DNA of 6,543 nt. Source: Spirochaetaceae bacterium. GTDB taxonomy: Bacteria > Spirochaetota > Spirochaetia > Treponematales > Breznakiellaceae. The notes beneath the pieces were generated by a model. The model was not told where the DNA came from. It saw only the letters and a list, made by a program, of their open reading frames with translations, and did no database searches. The DNA lies in NCBI GenBank assembly GCA_031290205.1, contig JAITNZ010000004.1, positions 1-6,543 of the forward strand, in the 5' to 3' direction. Shown one piece after another: positions 5,622 through 6,543 of this stretch (position 1 is the stretch's first letter; every line of letters begins with the position of its first letter). The position numbers and the translations under genes are program-made.

Positions 5622-5957
5622 CTAAAGTTTAGTGAGAGGAATCGGTGGTTGTTCTGGAAAAGTCATGGTCAACGTATTGCCGCTAACCGTAGCGGAGATA
5701 GTGGATGACTGGCCTGTTGTGCTCAAAGTTGCGGTGTTACCTGATCGGGTATAGGTTCCAGCCTGCGTTGAGCTATCGAAGGTGATCATCCACGTTGTGT
5801 CTTGAAAATCCGCTCTTATCGTTATCTGATCCGTTGTCAGTCCCCATGCTCCGACAAAAGGATTCGCCGCCGCATCTTTGCTACAACCTGCCAGAGCCAA
5901 GCCGCATACCAGCACCGCCGACAGTAAGCCCATCGTTACGATTTTTCTTTTATTCAT
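5622..5957 (-). CDS. Small lipoprotein with lipocalin-like/beta-barrel repeat pattern
   Basis: A 111-aa lipoprotein. The signal peptide MNKRKIVTMG… has a hydrophobic core and ends in the lipobox LAGC, giving lipidated Cys25. The mature protein is about 87 aa. It opens NPFVGAWGL and consists of short alternating strands rich in Thr and Ser: TTWMITFDSSTQAGTYTRSG, NTATLSTTG, and SGNTLTMTFPEQPPIPLTKL. This 'NPFVG-W … TW … GTYT-SGNTATL … ISGNTLT' layout is a type I associate with abundant small treponeme lipoproteins of unknown function; the fold is probably a small beta-sheet barrel or meander. It would be anchored in the inner or outer membrane. The ribosome-binding site aagga (5964-5968) is six bases before ATG. 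A 33-aa ORF ends 37 bases upstream on the same strand and may share its transcript. Confidence 0.85.
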   Translation of the reverse strand: MNKRKIVTMGLLSAVLVCGLALAGCSKDAAANPFVGAWGLTTDQITIRADFQDTTWMITFDSSTQAGTYTRSGNTATLSTTGQSSTISATVSGNTLTMTFPEQPPIPLTKL

Positions 5958-5994
5958 AAACTTTCCTTACGTTTAATGTCCGCCGACAAAACTT

Positions 5995-6096
5995 TTATTT
6001 AACCACCCTACGGGCAGTTTCTTTTATCACCGCATAAGCGGTGTAAAATACCATTTCTAAGAGAGCGCGATGGGGAATGAGTGTTGCTTTTTTCAT
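5995..6096 (-). CDS. Unreported 33-aa ORF with strong ribosome-binding site
   Basis: Starts MKKATLIPHRALLEMVFYTA and ends VIKETARRVVK before TAA. A gaggag sequence (6104-6109) is seven bases upstream of the ATG, the best ribosome-binding site in this part of the window. The product is basic at both ends with a mildly hydrophobic centre (LLEMVFYTAYAVI), which fits an amphipathic or short membrane-associated peptide. Its ATG overlaps the TGA of the ORF ending at 6093 (ATGA), and the lipoprotein gene follows after 37 bases, so the three could be one operon. I recognise no family. The mRNA within it can form a 6-bp hairpin (6028-6043). Confidence 0.5.
   Translation of the reverse strand: MKKATLIPHRALLEMVFYTAYAVIKETARRVVK
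6028..6043. other. Short perfect hairpin caccgc-ataa-gcggtg
   Basis: Six-base stem with a four-base loop inside the 33-aa ORF. A related hairpin, gcgcc-cataa-ggcgc, lies upstream at 6136-6150; on the minus strand the two share the loop sequence ttatg/ttat. Possibly structured RNA, possibly chance. Confidence 0.4.
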
Positions 6097-6488
6097 ACAA
6101 ACTCTCCTCGCGGTCTTTCCCGCTGTCTTATGTAAGCGCCCATAAGGCGCCTTATTAAAAAAGTTGAATTGCTATCGTACATACCATGAGTTGTTGTCAG
6201 AAAATGAAGGCTTCCCATCGGAGGAAGCTTGAAAATAGAGATGCCGTCCATGTTCGCGGTGATGATTATGACAGCGGAGCCCTTGCCGACCCCGCCTTCT
6301 GTCTCGATTCGCCCATACCATACCAAAGGCAAGGCTGAAAATGCCCCAAGCGCCACCGAGATAGCCGCGTTTCCCTGCGCAGATTGAGGGTTCTTCCCGC
6401 ATGCATTTTGGTGCGTTTTATAGAAGAAAGTAGAGCTTGTTTTTAACGATAACTTGTTACTTCTTAGGGGGGGGGGGGGGGGGGCCAA
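6093..6488 (-). CDS. Doubtful ORF starting in a homopolymer tract
   Basis: An open frame of 131 codons. Its only early start is a TTG at 6488-6486 immediately before the 18-base C run of the coding strand, giving MAPPPPPLRS; no ribosome-binding site is visible. The middle has a hydrophobic stretch (AAISVALGAFSALPLVWYG) and then KGSAVIIITANMDGISIF, which looks vaguely like a real beta-rich segment; the end (RQRERPRGEFV) is basic. Its TGA overlaps the ATG of the 33-aa ORF, which speaks for it. I recognise no family. It may be the body of a phase-variable gene whose true 5' end lies right of the tract, a decayed gene, or not a gene at all. The other two frames here contain no better candidate. 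Confidence 0.3.
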   Translation of the reverse strand: MAPPPPPLRSNKLSLKTSSTFFYKTHQNACGKNPQSAQGNAAISVALGAFSALPLVWYGRIETEGGVGKGSAVIIITANMDGISIFKLPPMGSLHFLTTTHGMYDSNSTFLIRRLMGAYIRQRERPRGEFV

Positions 6489-6543
6489 ATAAAAAATAAA
6501 AATGAAAAAATAAAAATTAGCAATTTTTTTGGAGCGATATTAT
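6464..6543 (-). CDS. Hydrophobic leader frame entering from the right edge, closed after the tract (partial)
   Basis: On the minus strand the frame is open from the window edge: NIAPKKLLIFIFSFLFFIW, then six Pro from the 18 C, then TAA at 6466-6464. KK followed by 12 hydrophobic residues looks like a signal peptide or membrane segment, with a possible TTG start at 6523. T-rich DNA codes Phe, Leu and Ile by default, so hydrophobicity alone is weak evidence. Confidence 0.25.
   Translation of the reverse strand, partial: NIAPKKLLIFIFSFLFFIWPPPPPP
6467..6484. repeat. 18-base poly-G tract
   Basis: Eighteen uninterrupted G on the given strand, followed by ccaaat and a very A/T-rich stretch (6487-6530). 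A ggag at 6531-6534 near the right edge could be the ribosome-binding site of a plus-strand gene beyond the window, in which case the tract would lie in its promoter region. Confidence 0.95.

Noticed and set aside
5496..5708. Plus-strand frame of 70 codons, and the minus-strand frame 5404-5613 opposite it
   Set aside because: Both are built on the gaacaga repeats and overlap the lipoprotein gene or the HicB-like remnant; neither has a start site or family resemblance.
6172..6402. Second minus-strand frame of 76 codons inside 6093-6488
   Set aside because: Its composition (many Arg, Gly, Trp) is typical of an off-frame reading, and it has no ribosome-binding site.

Overview
This 6.5 kb window is bacterial and most likely comes from a spirochaete, with a Treponema-like or termite-gut treponeme-like genome the best guess. 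Three things suggest this: (i) an exported protein of a type I associate with spirochaetes, (ii) a small lipoprotein of the 'C-…-NPFVG(A/T)W…GTYT.SGNTATL' type that I associate with treponemes, and (iii) long poly-G tracts and intergenic 'ttcgtg' inverted repeats. None of this is decisive without a database search. No rRNA, tRNA, CRISPR array or recognisable transposase was seen.

Layout from left to right. Positions 1-1491 (+): the last codons of an upstream gene, a FlK-type hot-dog acyl-CoA thioesterase, and 3 bases later a DUF2804 protein; the three look like one operon. Positions 1501-2412 (-): an exported protein of about 303 aa that converges tail-to-tail on the DUF2804 gene. Positions 2413-2729: a non-coding stretch with an imperfect 28-bp inverted repeat inside a unit bounded by 10-bp direct repeats (MITE-like), followed by a good sigma70-type promoter. 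Positions 2730-3257 (+): an AT-rich dCTP deaminase gene with a TTG start. Positions 3292-5259 (-): mnmG (gidA), the tRNA wobble-uridine modification enzyme, GC-rich and read towards dcd. Positions 5260-5621: an accessory-looking spacer with a probable HicB-like antitoxin remnant, short hairpins and 7-nt tandem repeats. Positions 5622-6488 (-): a small lipoprotein gene, an unreported 33-aa ORF with a strong Shine-Dalgarno, and a doubtful ORF whose 5' end runs into an 18-bp G tract.

The most interesting signals are structural. The mnmG gene carries an in-frame insert of about 48 codons whose core (4410-4500) is a GC-rich palindromic element with inverted-repeat ends, much like the Rickettsia palindromic elements that settle inside genes. 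The same gene has three G tracts of 10-12 bases on its coding strand. The 18-base G tract at 6467-6484 sits where a change of one base would join a hydrophobic leader ORF to the downstream ORF, as expected of a phase-variable locus. The genes do not form one pathway: nucleotide supply (dcd), tRNA modification (mnmG) and acyl-CoA hydrolysis (thioesterase) are housekeeping or metabolic roles set among repeats and small envelope genes.
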